Shown: positions 40,155 to 50,621, counted from the stretch's first letter. The stretch: DNA of 64,000 nt from Salvator merianae (GCA_003586115.2 QVOM02000072.1:435982-499981); one strand, 5' to 3'. Numbers and translations are program-made. The notes: generated by a model not told the origin, from the letters alone.

Positions 40155-43100
40155 GGAAAAAGAAAAAGAAAAAGAAAAAGAAAAAGAAAAAGAAAAAGAA
40201 AAAGAAAAGCAGTATATTATGAAATGAACACAATGTCACTTATGAGAATTTTTAGAGACTCTGTAAGTTCACAAGTTTTTTGTCCATTTGTTCTCTTTTC
40301 ATGTAGTGTAAAGGTAAAAGATGACAGCCACTGTCCCTTGGCCCTGTTTCTGAACAGAGCTCAGCTGATCTAATTTACAAATAATGTTGTTCAGCCAGAC
40401 CCGGTCTGATCTGTGCAAAATGTGGCTGTTGTATCCTCAGACATATTCCCTTTGGGTGGCAGATGCATTACCTTTGTCTCCTTTGTCTCCCTTGTCTCCT
40501 CTGTCTCCTTTGGGTCCAGCTTTCCCAGGTATCCCAGCAGGGCCTCTCTCACCTGAGAGCAAAAGATCAGCAGTGACTTTTGGAAACAATTAGAACACAC
40601 TCAGTCTTTTCAAACCAGGCAATGACCTAGGATGGGGCAAAAAGGATGCTGACATGAAGGGATCTAGTTCTGAAACATGAATTTAACTTAAGCCAGTGGC
40701 TCTTGGGGTTCTTTAAAGAATCCCACGTGTGTCTGCAAGAAGAAAACATATAAGAGATTAATGTATGATCCTTGTCTTATCTGTGCCAACATGGCCTAAT
40801 TTCCAGAAAGGGTCAAAGCTGATGTGAATGCTATGAGTATCTCACATAAGACAGCAATATTGGTCTTGAGGATCTTTTTGCATTTACCTTGCCTTGTTCC
40901 AACCCAGTGCGTATAGACCCATGAGGCCCTCTGGACTGGAACATGCCCAGTGTGATCTGGAACAACACTGTCTGCACGATGGTGCTGGTCCAGACCAGCT
41001 CCTGCATCAGTCCCAAAGCTCACACAAATTTCAGGGTCAGGCTCCGAGGGCTCCAAAGGGCTAGGAACAAAGGTTCCTAGCCTTGGAGCCTCCAGGGAAC
41101 CCATTTTGGCTGTACCCTTTGGTGCATCACCAGAATGGGTCCCCCATTAGTCTGAAAAACAGAGATGTGCCTTTTGCACACCTTGATGATCCAGACTGGC
41201 CCAAACTAGTAAGCTAATAGACCTGTTTAATCAGGTCTACTGATGATCCTCTTGATCTGGATCATGCTGCACTTAATGCAGACAGAGCGTACCAGCAGTG
41301 GGCGGAGCCAATGAGGCCCCAAAGAGACAACAAGGGATTGTAATCCTGATTAAAGGTAAGTGCAGAAAATCCCTTTAGAGACATTGCCAGAGCTTTTAAG
41401 ATCCTACTACAAAAGACACACTGGGTTATTTTGTTATACAGAGCTGCAAATACTCCAACCTCTGACAAGCCCCTCATATCAAACATTCTGAGGAATGGGA
41501 ATCTGGTTCTTCATTCAGCTCCTGGAAACTATCAAAGCTGCACTTCTGATCTGGGTTTTGCAAACACACAGCACAGTTTCCCGATCTTTCTGGCATCAGC
41601 TCTTAAATGGGAAGCTTCTCACCTGGAGGCCCTTGAGGGCCTAGGTCACCCTTAGGGCCCGGAAATCCATTTGTTCCTGGTACACCTGGAATTCCTGGAA
41701 TTCCTGCCTGACACTGACACTGACACTGTTCTGAAAAAGGAGAAATTAGACAATGTAAAATATATGTGAAGTAAGGCAGTCCTCCTTGGAGATTAGTAGG
41801 CCTATCCCAAACCGCACTCATGACAGTGTGTGCACCAGCAGAAAGTGGGGAAACTGCAGGAGGATTGTTATTAATTGTTTTACAATGTTTTCCATGAACA
41901 GTCTGTCATTTGCAGCTTTAGAGGAAGTGGGAAACAGTTTAGGGTGGTTGGCATCCCAAGTCAGTCCAGCTGCTTTATCAGGGTTAGGAAATCTTCAAGG
42001 CTACAAGGATGTAATGAATGAGGCCTGGGAATTGACTCAGCTTTACTTGGGATCAGGAATTGCCATGACACTGGTAGAAGGGGGAGCTGGTGGTTAAGTA
42101 ACTGGCTTTGGTTAATCCAGGATGAGAGAAAAGGGCTATGTCTGTGTTTGAAGATGCTTAGGAATGTTTCTACAGTAAGTGACCCCAGGCATTGTTAAAT
42201 TAAGGGTGTGTTCAGACTAGCGATTTTTAAAATCGCCTGCATAAAAGGAGAGAACAATTCCTGATCACACACGAAAAAAGCCTTTCACACACACTTACCC
42301 TATGAGGCGATTCAGGGATCTGAGATCACAGCCTGCAAAGGGTGCTGCTCACTGATTGGCCACTCCCTGCCTCTCTGCTGAAGCAGTTTCCAAGTCGTTA
42401 ACTCCTTAGCTGCCAGTGTTTTTCTCTTTCCAAAAGAAACATCTCCCCTATTCTCCGATTCCCTGAGGCCTCGGGGAATCAGAGCAGAGGGCAGAGAGAC
42501 ACTTGATGTTTCCTCTGGAAAGAAAAAAACCCCTGGCAGTCAAGGACTTGGAAACTGCTCCAGCAGAGAGGCAGGAAGTGGATGCCTCATTTGAACTGAA
42601 GCTTTTTACTGAAGCATTGGGAATTGGAGAAGATGGGAGGGAGAGATTTGCCAGCATGGGGAAACTTTTCAAACCCCCTGCCTTCTGTAATTAAAAAAAG
42701 CATACTGGACTTTAGTAGCGAGGCGCTCTCTCCCACGCCTCGCTACAAAAGTCTTTTTTTATGTACAGAAGGCAGGGAGTTTGAAAAGTTTCCCCATGCC
42801 AGCAAGAGCTCGCTTGTGCCCCCCTCCCTTCCTGTGCTATTGTCCCATGGATTCCTGCAACGCTCTGATTGGTTGAGGTGCTTTCTAAGGCAACTCGAGA
42901 GCACTGAAAAGCTGAATATGGAAGAGTTGACCCAGGCAGCCGTGGAGAGGTGCAAGGGTGATTTCCAGGTAAGGCTTTTATGGACTCCCTGACTTAGATG
43001 CGCTCGGAAGGCAACTAAAATAGCAAGTCTGAACACACCCAAAGTGTTTCAGTGAAATCATAGCTGATTTCTGGTGTCTGTGACTGTTATCTGTGGGGCC

Positions 43101-43461
43101 CTGAGGCCAGGTGGTTGGCACAGGGATTCAGGTTTATATGCTCATATACTATTTCTCATCTTACCCTACCACAGATAGTTGTAATTAAATTACCAACTTA
43201 GGGAATGTTAGCACCTTTGTTGACTCCCCTTTTCATCTTCATTTACAGTTTTGATTTAACATTTTCAGCTGGTTATCAGTCAAAACTTTTTCACAGACTG
43301 CATAATATTAAGCTTAATGGTTTTTTCCTTAAAAGTTCAGATCCTTTTTCAAATTGCTGTGTGGATTTGTCAGATTTATCCCTGCCTGTTCATTCTTTCA
43401 GTTTTCAGATATATGCTGAAAACACTGTAGATGAAAACTTGAACATGCTATGTATGAAATC

Positions 43462-43492
<31 letters not shown>

Positions 43493-46400
43493 CTTCTTCT
43501 TCTTCTTCTTCTTCTTCTTCTTCTTCTTCTTCTTCTTCTTCTTCTTCTTCTTCTTCTTCTTCTTCTTCATATTAATATTATTAGATCAGATTTGTGGTTT
43601 TTTGTTCAAGAAGGAAGAGTAGAGCATAATTAGCTGTAAATGTTGGGAGTAAGAAAAATTATTTCTGGAACACATTGCTATTACCTATCTAAGCTTCAGA
43701 CTCGACATTTTTACATATTTACAATGTGTTGATGTCAAGCTTAGCCTCAGCATTGAGAGTTGTTACTATTCTTGTCTCTATAGTTACATTTTATCTGTTT
43801 TATATATCAATTTAGCTTTTTCAAAAAAAACCTTAATTTTTCATTTTTAATCAACAGACAAAACTACTTAACAACTCTCCATCAGTCTAGTCTTACATAA
43901 ATACTGTACAATACCACAAATGATAATACTCATACATATTTTCCCTTGAAACTACTTGCTGTTTAAAAAAACTACTCTTATCCATCTCCTCATCCTGCGC
44001 CCAGTACACTTTTATCGATACACTTGTGGTGACTTGTGGATTAGGCCAACTGTGATGATGCAGTTTAGGTATAGCAGTCAAAAGGGGCTGCCATATGTCT
44101 TGTGAAAAGCTCTTCATATTTGGATACTTTGGGTACCTCACACAGCAAGAGGAAATTGTGGGATCTTCTCTTGATCCTGCAATTGTCTCTTACTGCTGCT
44201 GCCAGATAGAAGGAAGCAATCCTGATTGCTTACCTCCATCTGACAGTTCTTCACATTACTGTTCCTGGTGCAAAATACCTATCAAGTGCCCACCACTTGC
44301 CTTTGTTTTTTTTCCCCATGTTTGCTACCATAAACTCAGAAACACCAAAGCAGATTTTTTATAGTTATGCTTCTGCTCCTCCCACAATGCCCTGGTAAGT
44401 CTGAAGCCTTTCTTCCGCATCCCTAATCTGGGCCTCACAAGCGTTATAGCTCTTGGCAGCCAGTTGCTCATTGGCACAAGCCACCAGAAAAATGGCAGTA
44501 GTTTTTGCCTCTCCTAACTCTCTCTAGAAGAAGGAAATCTGGCTCTCCATAGTTTCTTTAGCTTCCAGTTACTCCTGGCTTTTCTGAGGGAGTCCACTAA
44601 ATGAAGCTTTTCAGTGGCTACCTCACTCCTAAATAAGTGAGACTCTCCGATCTCTTTTTCTCCAGAGTTCTGCAAGAGAGTAATTGTAGCTTCTGTTCTA
44701 AATTTTCCCTTTCCTGCTTTACATTCTCCAACTCCCTAACACATTCTGCTTTTAAACACTCAATCCCTTCCTCAAATCTTTGTCTAAGGACCTTGATCTG
44801 GGCTTTCAAGTCTTGAATGGTGGCGTTCTTCTCATCTCTAATCTTGAGGAGGTCAGAAACCGCAATTCAAAGACCCCAGACCACAACAGATATGTGGCTT
44901 TCTGTTTTTAACTTGAACCCATGGAAATATTCTTTGAATTCTTCACACAATTCCTTTTTTACATAGGAAATGCTTTTAAAATGCTTTTCCCTCCCTATTG
45001 GAAAGCTTGGGTCATGAGCCAACTTTTTAACTTCTCCAGCTTGAGGGGTTTTTGTTTGTTTGTTTGTTTGTTTACAAATCTCTCTACTTTTGCCTCTGAC
45101 ATCTCTGCCTGTCCAATCTAGAGAGCAGAATTTGTCAAGTATTGAAAGAGTTAACTAAGTCAGGAACAAAGAGTCACAATGAGTCAGCATTTCTTGAGAC
45201 AGAGATTTACGATGTTGTTTTCATAACTCTAGCTGACAGTTGATGACAGTTGATGACGTCATTTGGAATGTTCATATCTTGTGTGTGTGCTGTATAAGAA
45301 AGACCGTTAGTGCTTGTTTGACTAGTGAGGTAGAAGGAGTAAGAGAGTTTTTCTCTCTCTGTAGATACTGTAAATAAAGAGTTTGTTGAATGAAAGTATT
45401 TAGTCTCTAGATTTATTTGTCTATCTGACTACTAGCTGAGCTTAACTAGTGATCTGACTCCAGGCCAAATTCTGCTATATACTCCCTGACAGAACTGTCC
45501 AGATCTACTCAAAAATGCCTTGGATCAAGCCTTCTGAAACAATTTCAAAAATTTTCAATTAAATATAATAACTTCCAGCCCAATGTCATTCTACATACGT
45601 ACACCCATTCAGATGTTACTTCTGATACGCTGGTTACTTAACATGTATGCTCTTGCACAGGCAAAAAGGTAATAGCAATGTGGATCACATTTAATGACTG
45701 AGAAATCCCTGGGTGGCAAAATTGGTAAAACAGTGCTACTTTGTAACAGAGCAGCAATTCTCTTGGTCTCCCAGTGTAAGTGTGTGTAATGAAATGGAAT
45801 AAAGACTCCTAGTGGTTCTTGCAGCTGACTCCCAGTTCCTGGTTCCAAGGCCCACTCCTCCCACCTTGACCAATAAATATCTCCACATTATTCTCTGATT
45901 TTCTCAGTTCCAGATCCTGTTTGATGCCATCTACCCAACCTGTTTCTATGATCTGCCCAAAGATTTATTCTCACTAATAAAAACAAAAACAGTGGGGGAA
46001 CAAAAGGTTTTCCTCACGTTCTGAAGTCTTCTCCTGGAAGAAAATCTTTACTGGGCTATAAAAGAAGAAGTGAGGAGAGTAGAGGGGCTCTCACTCTCAG
46101 GAAGGATCTCTGCCTCTATCCAAAGCTTGGCTACCAACAGCAGTTTAGGGCAGACTGCTCTGGAGTTCAATAGCCAAATGGAGCCTGGGAGAACACAGCT
46201 ATAGATTGTTGGATGTATCCACAGTACAAGCCTAAAGATGGTCAACGCAAACACTCAGACTTCTTGCTCCATGAATAGTGTTCCTTGGGCCTGTGGCAGA
46301 AGTCCAGCCTTGGATGCTTACTAGCCCAAAGTGATAAGAGAGGTGGATCCCTCTTCCCAAGAGATTCAGCAGTTGCAGAGCTTCCAAGGAGTGGAAAAGT

Positions 46401-46897
46401 GATATTCAGCTATAGTAGAACTGCAGACTAGCACAAAAGTCAAAAACTCAGTTCATACTTAATTGCTTTGGCAAATCTCTAGTGCAAAATGCTTACACAT
46501 TAAAACAAATTATTTTTCCAATTTAAATGGCCCCACAGCGTGAGAAGCAGCTGCTGCTTTTTGCAAAATGCTCTTTCTGTTAGAAAACATCAAAAGTTAC
46601 TTTGTCAATCATTTCTCAGACTAGCATTTAAAGCACTCAGCAGACCCAATATCCCAGTTCTTTCACCTGCTTCTAGTGCCAAGAAAACTTCACGAAGGCA
46701 TTGCTGGGAATTAAGCTCAACAGAAGGGTGTCTTTACCTTTGCTTGCCCTGAAGAAAATGTATATCATTTGCATTCTTCACATTCTGTACTCACCTGCAC
46801 AGCAGCTAACTCCAGTTTCCTCTCCAAAACTTCCTATTTTCATACAAGCAACAACCAGGAATATTAGAGCCAAGTGAAAGCTAGTCTGGGTCATCAT
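28145..46897 (-). CDS. FCN: Ficolin (collagen plus fibrinogen-like lectin), complete, 7 exons
   Basis: Minus-strand exons: 46897-46795, 41730-41623, 40552-40472, 34421-34288, 31195-31066, 28751-28617, 28392-28145. They total 939 bases, or 312 residues plus TAG; introns are GT-AG and phases agree. Residues 1 to ~25 are a signal peptide. Cysteines 32, 33, 37, 39 and 41 form a dense N-terminal cluster. Gly-X-Y triplets run from 44 to 97 (18 triplets) and include PGKAGP (79-84), matching the MASP-binding OGKXGP motif of MBL and ficolins. The fibrinogen-like domain spans ~101-312, with [10 protein letters not shown] (132-141), a Ca-site-like DRDSD (246-250), a DC pair (268-269) beside the ligand pocket, and NGINW. 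NYT at 217 is a potential N-glycan site. Ficolins are secreted pattern-recognition lectins that bind acetylated sugars and start the lectin complement pathway. Which paralogue (FCN1/2/3-like) cannot be told. An upstream duplicate of exon 1 exists at 55636-55738. Confidence 0.95.
28893..29000. repeat. Partial MITE related to 4146-4314, in ficolin intron 5
   Basis: Shares a GTCGTAGACTGTGCCAGCATG region, CCCTATTTCGGGATATAATC and GTGCAGAAAGGACC with the 4146 element. The other terminus is not recognisable. Confidence 0.4.
29540..30060. repeat. Hairpin-bearing repeat in ficolin intron 5
   Basis: A strong short stem at about 29550-29585 (GGTGGGATTGCCACA ... TGTGGCAACCCCACC) is followed by diffuse inverted similarity between the CGAAATACC region near 29750 and the TATTTCGTGCC region near 29845. 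Looks like a decayed foldback element; boundaries are unknown. Confidence 0.4.
31679..31725. repeat. (AGAAT)n microsatellite in ficolin intron 4
   Basis: Tandem AGAAT units with AGAAC variants at the edges. Confidence 0.9.
32390..33370 (+). pseudogene. Ty3/gypsy retrotransposon relic: RNase H end and integrase
   Basis: Near 32425-32510 the frames give [15 protein letters not shown] and [13 protein letters not shown], decayed forms of the RNase H C-terminus (RWALFF.RFDF, ADALSRKP). From 32767 comes [20 protein letters not shown] and KGHTTIWI, the integrase catalytic-domain start including its first Asp. Near 33090-33200 are stretches like WKSFMAVI and [18 protein letters not shown], the later integrase block. 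Many frameshifts and stops; LTRs were not found. It lies in ficolin intron 4, antisense to the gene. Confidence 0.8.
33371..34287. other. Ficolin intron 4 remainder, nothing recognised
   Basis: No ORF with family signal and no repeat with clear ends. Confidence 0.5.
34690..34825. repeat. Imperfect foldback repeat in ficolin intron 3
   Basis: GGTGAGCAC..AAGCTCC..CTGCTGAAAG on the left pairs with CTTTCAGCAG..GGGGCTTCTGGCTCACC on the right. Confidence 0.5.
34912..34964. repeat. (GT)n(GA)n compound microsatellite
   Basis: GTGTGTGTGTGT followed by GAGAGAGAGAG with GGGA interruptions, in ficolin intron 3. Confidence 0.9.
35672..35813. repeat. Foldback repeat in ficolin intron 3
   Basis: CTCCATCTTCAGG at the left is the exact reverse complement of CCTGAAGATGGAG at the right. 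An inner GGGATCACA / TGTGATCCC pair is also present. Confidence 0.6.
36597..36778 (+). repeat. LINE-type 3' end / derived SINE (copy 3 of 3)
   Basis: The fullest copy: GGGTGGAGAGACAGACAGG, GGTGAAGGTTTTG, GATGCTGGACTAGATGGGCC and CAGGGCTTCTCTTATGTTCTT. In ficolin intron 3. Confidence 0.6.
36779..38680. other. Ficolin intron 3, unassigned sequence
   Basis: Moderately conserved-looking but with no frame longer than about 65 codons. The minus strand between about 37000 and 38250 reads as several broken frames that I could not assign to a family. Confidence 0.4.
38690..38771. repeat. (GATA)n microsatellite in ficolin intron 3
   Basis: GATA/GGTA units, then an uninterrupted GATA run from about 38723. 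Confidence 0.95.
38772..40009. other. Ficolin intron 3, nothing recognised
   Basis: The longest plus-strand ORFs (about 39284-39777) have no recognisable motif and overlap each other in different frames, so none is called. Confidence 0.45.
40010..40208. repeat. Long purine tract: (GA)n, (GAAA)n, (AAAAG)n
   Basis: About 200 bp of pure purine on the plus strand in three successive repeat phases. In ficolin sense orientation it is a polypyrimidine tract about 260 bp downstream of exon 3. Confidence 0.97.
40869..41373. mobile_element. MITE candidate in ficolin intron 2
   Basis: The left end AGGATCTTTTTGCATTTACC pairs with the right end, read inward as GGGATTTTCTGCACTTACC. Flanking 3-mers TTG and TTT differ by one base. 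The same end type (CCCTTTCTGCACTTACC) starts a partial copy at about 31482. Confidence 0.5.
42204..43040. mobile_element. Foldback Harbinger-like MITE in ficolin intron 1
   Basis: Terminal repeats GGGTGTGTTCAGACTAGCGA and, read inward from the right, GGGTGTGTTCAGACTTGCTA. Flanking 3-mers are TAA and AAA. Inside are two hairpins. Arms at about 42345-42450 and 42505-42595 share CTGCCTCTCTGCTG / CAGCAGAGAGGCAG. Arms at about 42655-42700 and 42760-42805 share CATGGGGAAACTTTTCAAA / TTTGAAAAGTTTCCCCATG. No coding capacity. Confidence 0.75.
43463..43568. repeat. (TTC)n = (GAA)n on the ficolin sense strand, intron 1
   Basis: About 35 uninterrupted CTT/TTC units. On the transcribed-sense (minus) strand these are GAA repeats within the first intron. 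Confidence 0.97.
43569..44617. other. Ficolin intron 1, unassigned
   Basis: A minus-strand ORF at 43893-44141 (82 codons, with [17 protein letters not shown]) may be retroelement-derived, but no family is recognised. Confidence 0.35.
44618..44809 (-). pseudogene. Coiled-coil ORF fragment, possibly retroelement-derived
   Basis: The 63-codon minus-strand frame is rich in Glu, Lys, Arg and Leu ([32 protein letters not shown]) with heptad-like spacing, and so reads as a coiled coil. The frame is open further upstream to about 44850 without an ATG. Such segments occur in LINE ORF1 and in gag proteins. It lies inside ficolin intron 1 in sense orientation but has no link to the ficolin exons. Confidence 0.35.
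45133..45491 (+). mobile_element. Ty1/copia solo LTR (copy A) in ficolin intron 1
   Basis: 359 bp from TGTCAAGTATTG to CTCCCTGACA. Contains TATAAGAAAG (about 45292), then AATAAA (about 45374). Flanking 5-mers GAATT and GAACT differ by one base, so it is a solo LTR with a decayed TSD. The copia assignment comes from copy B, which is attached to a primer site and gag. Confidence 0.85.
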
Positions 46898-46940
46898 GTT
46901 TCTTATGGATGTTTCCCTGTAGCAAGACTCCCGGGCACCT

Positions 46941-46947
46941 TTTATAT
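46941..46947 (-). promoter_or_regulatory. FCN: TATA box of the ficolin promoter
   Basis: TATATAAA-like sequence on the minus strand, about 45 bp upstream of the start codon, followed by a GC-containing AGGTGCCCGGG. This implies a very short 5' UTR. The same arrangement is kept in the duplicate at about 55782-55788. Confidence 0.6.
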
Positions 46948-48380
46948 AATATCTATCTGTATGACAGTGTGGCAATTTCAAACTATTCAACGTTAAAGTC
47001 CAAAATCTTTGTTGTGCAATGCTTGTTTCCTCCAGATGGCTGTAATGGGCTTTCACTTTTTCTAAAGCAAGAGTGCCTGCAATTCCTGAATTGTGCAATA
47101 CTGGACACTTCCTACCTGTCAGCAAATTTGATTTTCCTTTGTGCTTAGCAATATTCATCTTGTTGCTATAACATTTTTTGCGATTTTGTTTTGCAAAAAA
47201 AAATCACCCATTTTCTATGACACAGTGTATAAGCAGTATAATGAATAACAGCTTTTATTCTAATGAATAACAGCTTTTGTTCCTCTTTCTACCTGTTCCA
47301 TAGTCACAATAATGAAAGAGTTTGGAATTATATTTGATACTTCTCCTTCCATTGCAAAAGCACATAATTTGCACATATTAAGGAATGATAATACTTGAGT
47401 GCCGCTGAAAAGGGAAGCAAGATCACCCAACAAGCAACTTCACAAGAGCTGGCTGCAACTTAGGGAGGTTTCCCAAAGAAAAAAAATAAGAAAATCGACA
47501 TGGTTTATCTTTGTTTCAATTAATTTATTGTTTTCTGTGTCTTCCTCTCAATAGTGTGGGATGCAAGGAACACGCTAGATGCAAAAGTAGAAAAATAATC
47601 TTAACAAAAAGTAGAGATCTCCTGGTAATCTCCTTGGCAGAGAGCAGTGTTCAGAATTCTTTTTCAAGCTTTGAGATTACTACAAGTCACTCATGTTGTC
47701 AGACAGTGTCATAGCAACAGCATTCTGATCAGTTCTAATTTATGTTCCCTGGCAACTGAATTTGTTTCAGTCAGGTTGTATTTACACTTCTTGAAAGTCC
47801 AGTCTATGCAAGGACTAGAGCACTTCTGAGGCCTAGGAGTCCCAATTAAAAATGCTGCTCCAGATCCCAGAAATATGACATTGGATCTACTTTCATGAGA
47901 TCTGCAAAAATAAGTCCTAACTGGGGAAAGGCATGCAGCTATCACCAGTCCACATTTGAGAAAGTATTTAGTGGGAGCCTGTGAGAATCTTTCTGTCTTT
48001 ATTCCTCTATTTGTCAGCCAATCAGAATTTTTAATGAGGGAGGCAGTGGGGAAGAATGCAAGCTGCCCGTTTGAGGTTCTTCTTCTTTTGTTTTGAAAAT
48101 GTTCTCACCCCTTCCTTCCACCATTTCTTGCCTACAACTGCCAGTTGGGGGTGACAATAAAAACCATGCCAAAATGAGTTTGTGGGAAAGGTGTGTCTCC
48201 CTGTTCATTGTTGATTACAGTCATGAAATGTGAATGGCCAATGGGATAACCTCAAAGAGATCATTTGGAAAAGAAAATTTGGCTGAATGTGTACTTCAAC
48301 CCTACTTATTTTAATCAAGGAGCAAAGAGGCTCAAATGTGGGCAGAGATGGACACTGTTGTCCATGCCTTGATAACTTTA

Positions 48381-49917
48381 GGCTGCAGTCAGACACAACA
48401 AAAAATGAGGTCCCAAGCCATTTTCGGTTTTGACAGTCCAGACAGATGGATACATTTCGGGCATGGTCCGACGTCGTAAATTTAATCCGTATTGGAAGAA
48501 TACGAGGACTGAATTCATCTTCTGATTGTTCCCACATTTGCATTTTAACATGGCCTCAATTTGGACTTGCTTGTTCTCACACTGATGCTTCCAGTGCTTG
48601 GCATGGAGAAACCGTACCTTTTCTGCCTCCACCCTTCGCCAGATTCCCTTCCCCATGCAGTCAGTGATTGGCTGCAGTCCCAACGTTCAAATCTTGACTT
48701 CACAGAGGCGAGCAGGTCAAGCTACTCCCTCCATATGTTCCTGCTGCTGCCTCAAAACATGGATTCACCTGACAGCAGTACTAGTCATTCGCCATTTGCT
48801 CCTTCTCCCCCTCCAGCCTGTATCTACACAAGCAGAACTTTAATACCACATGGACCACACAATAAAGCTTTTTAAAGGGCAGAAGGCGATTTCTGCTCCA
48901 TTGCAATTACACTTTTGCGCAATTGCACAATTTAAGAGTAGCACAAAAGCAGGAAGAGGTCTGTGAAGAGGGAGAAATGCGACGGGGGAACATGGGGAGG
49001 TTCTATTCTCATGATAATGTAGTTAATGGCCAGCAATGGACTCTGTCTCACCTCCCCTCAAGACATCTGGCATATGTCCCACTATGTAGCTGTGGTGCTG
49101 CCGACGGCAAAACTGATACTGAGTGGGTTCTTTGTTGGGGCAAGAAGATTGCACCCCCAAACAGGCACAGTCTATTTTTTTGTTTAATCAGCTGTCAGAA
49201 GTGGAGGAAACCTTTAATTTCTTACTTGCAGTGTTAAATGGGGGATAAAGGAAGAGAAAGGACTGCAGTATAGCAAAGTAAAATGGAGGACAGCTTTCTT
49301 TTCTCCTGGCAGCAGGAGAAGGGGGGGATAATGGAGGCAGAAGGAACTACTGTGATTCTGCCCACCCACAAGTTGGTCATTGGATGACAGGAAATGGGAA
49401 ACCTTCCTCTGCATGCCCTCCCAAAAGTACAGCCCCTCCCAAATAGTCTCCTTCCGTGTTCTCACATCGTAAAGTAAAGTGGGCTAGAGATCTGGAATGT
49501 TTTAAGACCTTATTAAATCCAAATGCAAAGCAGCCCGGATTTCACCAATTTAGTCCAAAAAACTACAGAAAGGCAAGATCGTGTTGGGCCAGTGGGAACT
49601 GAAGACGGCCTGTAAACGGATTAAATGCCATATTGGAACGCGGCCTTCTGGTTTTTTTCTGGACTAAAACAGCTATTTTTGGACTATTTTGCATGTGAAT
49701 TGTCCGCTCTGAGGCTGTTTGACCTCATTAGTTCATTTTAATTTTTGGTGTCTGAATGGAAGAAGACCATTTGGGTGGGCAGAGGGTTGGTACCATTCCC
49801 CTCTTCGCCAATGCCTGACGTGTTGTGTACATACTAGAGGGGAGGTGCCATTGTCCCCCACTTCCTGTTCCTCCCCTGTCCTTGTCACCTCTGTCTGGCC
49901 ATCCCTGCTCACTGGCT
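48381..49917. mobile_element. Outer Harbinger-like MITE, copy 1 (right end lost in gap)
   Basis: Starts GGCTGCAGTCAGACACAACA after TTA. The full copy in the second duplicate (57590-62249) shows the other end. It is interrupted by the inner MITE at 48459-49645. Confidence 0.65.
48459..49645. mobile_element. Inner Harbinger-like MITE, copy 1, TSD TTC
   Basis: Left end GGGCATGGTCCGACGTCG; right end read inward GGCCGCGTTCCAATATGG. TTC flanks both sides (48456-48458 and 49646-49648). 1187 bp with no convincing ORF. A diverged relative in opposite orientation is at 53639-54673. Confidence 0.75.
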
Positions 49918-50621
49918 NNNNNNNNNNNNNNNNNNNNNNNNNNNNNNNNNNNNNNNNNNNNNNNNNNNNNNNNNNNNNNNNNNNNNNNNNNNNNNNNNNN
50001 NNNNNNNNNNNNNNNNNNNNNNNNNNNNNNNNNNNNNNNNNNNNNNNNNNNNNNNNNNNNNNNNNNNNNNNNNNNNNNNNNNNNNNNNNNNNNNNNNNNN
50101 NNNNNNNNNNNNNNNNNNNNNNNNNNNNNNNNNNNNNNNNNNNNNNNNNNNNNNNNNNNNNNNNNNNNNNNNNNNNNNNNNNNNNNNNNNNNNNNNNNNN
50201 NNNNNNNNNNNNNNNNNNNNNNNNNNNNNNNNNNNNNNNNNNNNNNNNNNNNNNNNNNNNNNNNNNNNNNNNNNNNNNNNNNNNNNNNNNNNNNNNNNNN
50301 NNNNNNNNNNNNNNNNNNNNNNNNNNNNNNNNNNNNNNNNNNNNNNNNNNNNNNNNNNNNNNNNNNNNNNNNNNNNNNNNNNNNNNNNNNNNNNNNNNNN
50401 NNNNNNNNNNNNNNNNNNNNNNNNNNNNNNNNNNNNNNNNNNNNNNNNNNNNNNNNNNNNNNNNNNNNNNNNNNNNNNNNNNNNNNNNNNNNNNNNNNNN
50501 NNNNNNNNNNNNNNNNNNNNNNNNNNNNNNNNNNNNNNNNNNNNNNNNNNNNNNNNNNNNNNNNNNNNNNNNNNNNNNNNNNNNNNNNNNNNNNNNNNNN
50601 NNNNNNNNNNNNNNNNNNNNN
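49918..50621. other. Assembly gap (704 N)
   Basis: All bases are N. Frames shown across it are meaningless. It separates duplication copy 1 from a copia element. Confidence 1.

Larger units (their letters stand above)
46444..49917. repeat. Segmental duplication, copy 1 (holds ficolin promoter and exon 1)
   Basis: From AAACTCAGTTCATACTTAATT at 46444 the sequence matches 55285 onward in the same orientation, at a constant offset of 8841 through exon 1, with only scattered substitutions. The match continues into the assembly gap at 49918, so the right end is unknown. Confidence 0.93.

Noticed and set aside
40002..40373. 123-codon ORF rich in Lys, Glu and Arg, and its mirror rich in Phe and Ser
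   Set aside because: Low-complexity translation of the purine tract.
43205..43633. 142-codon plus-strand ORF with a long poly-leucine run
   Set aside because: It is the (TTC)n microsatellite read in one frame; the flanks have no protein signal.
46795..47158. Longer 126-codon frame upstream of the ficolin ATG
   Set aside because: The extra N-terminal part runs through the TATA box and promoter. The signal peptide starts at the ATG at 46897, and the last codons run past the splice donor.
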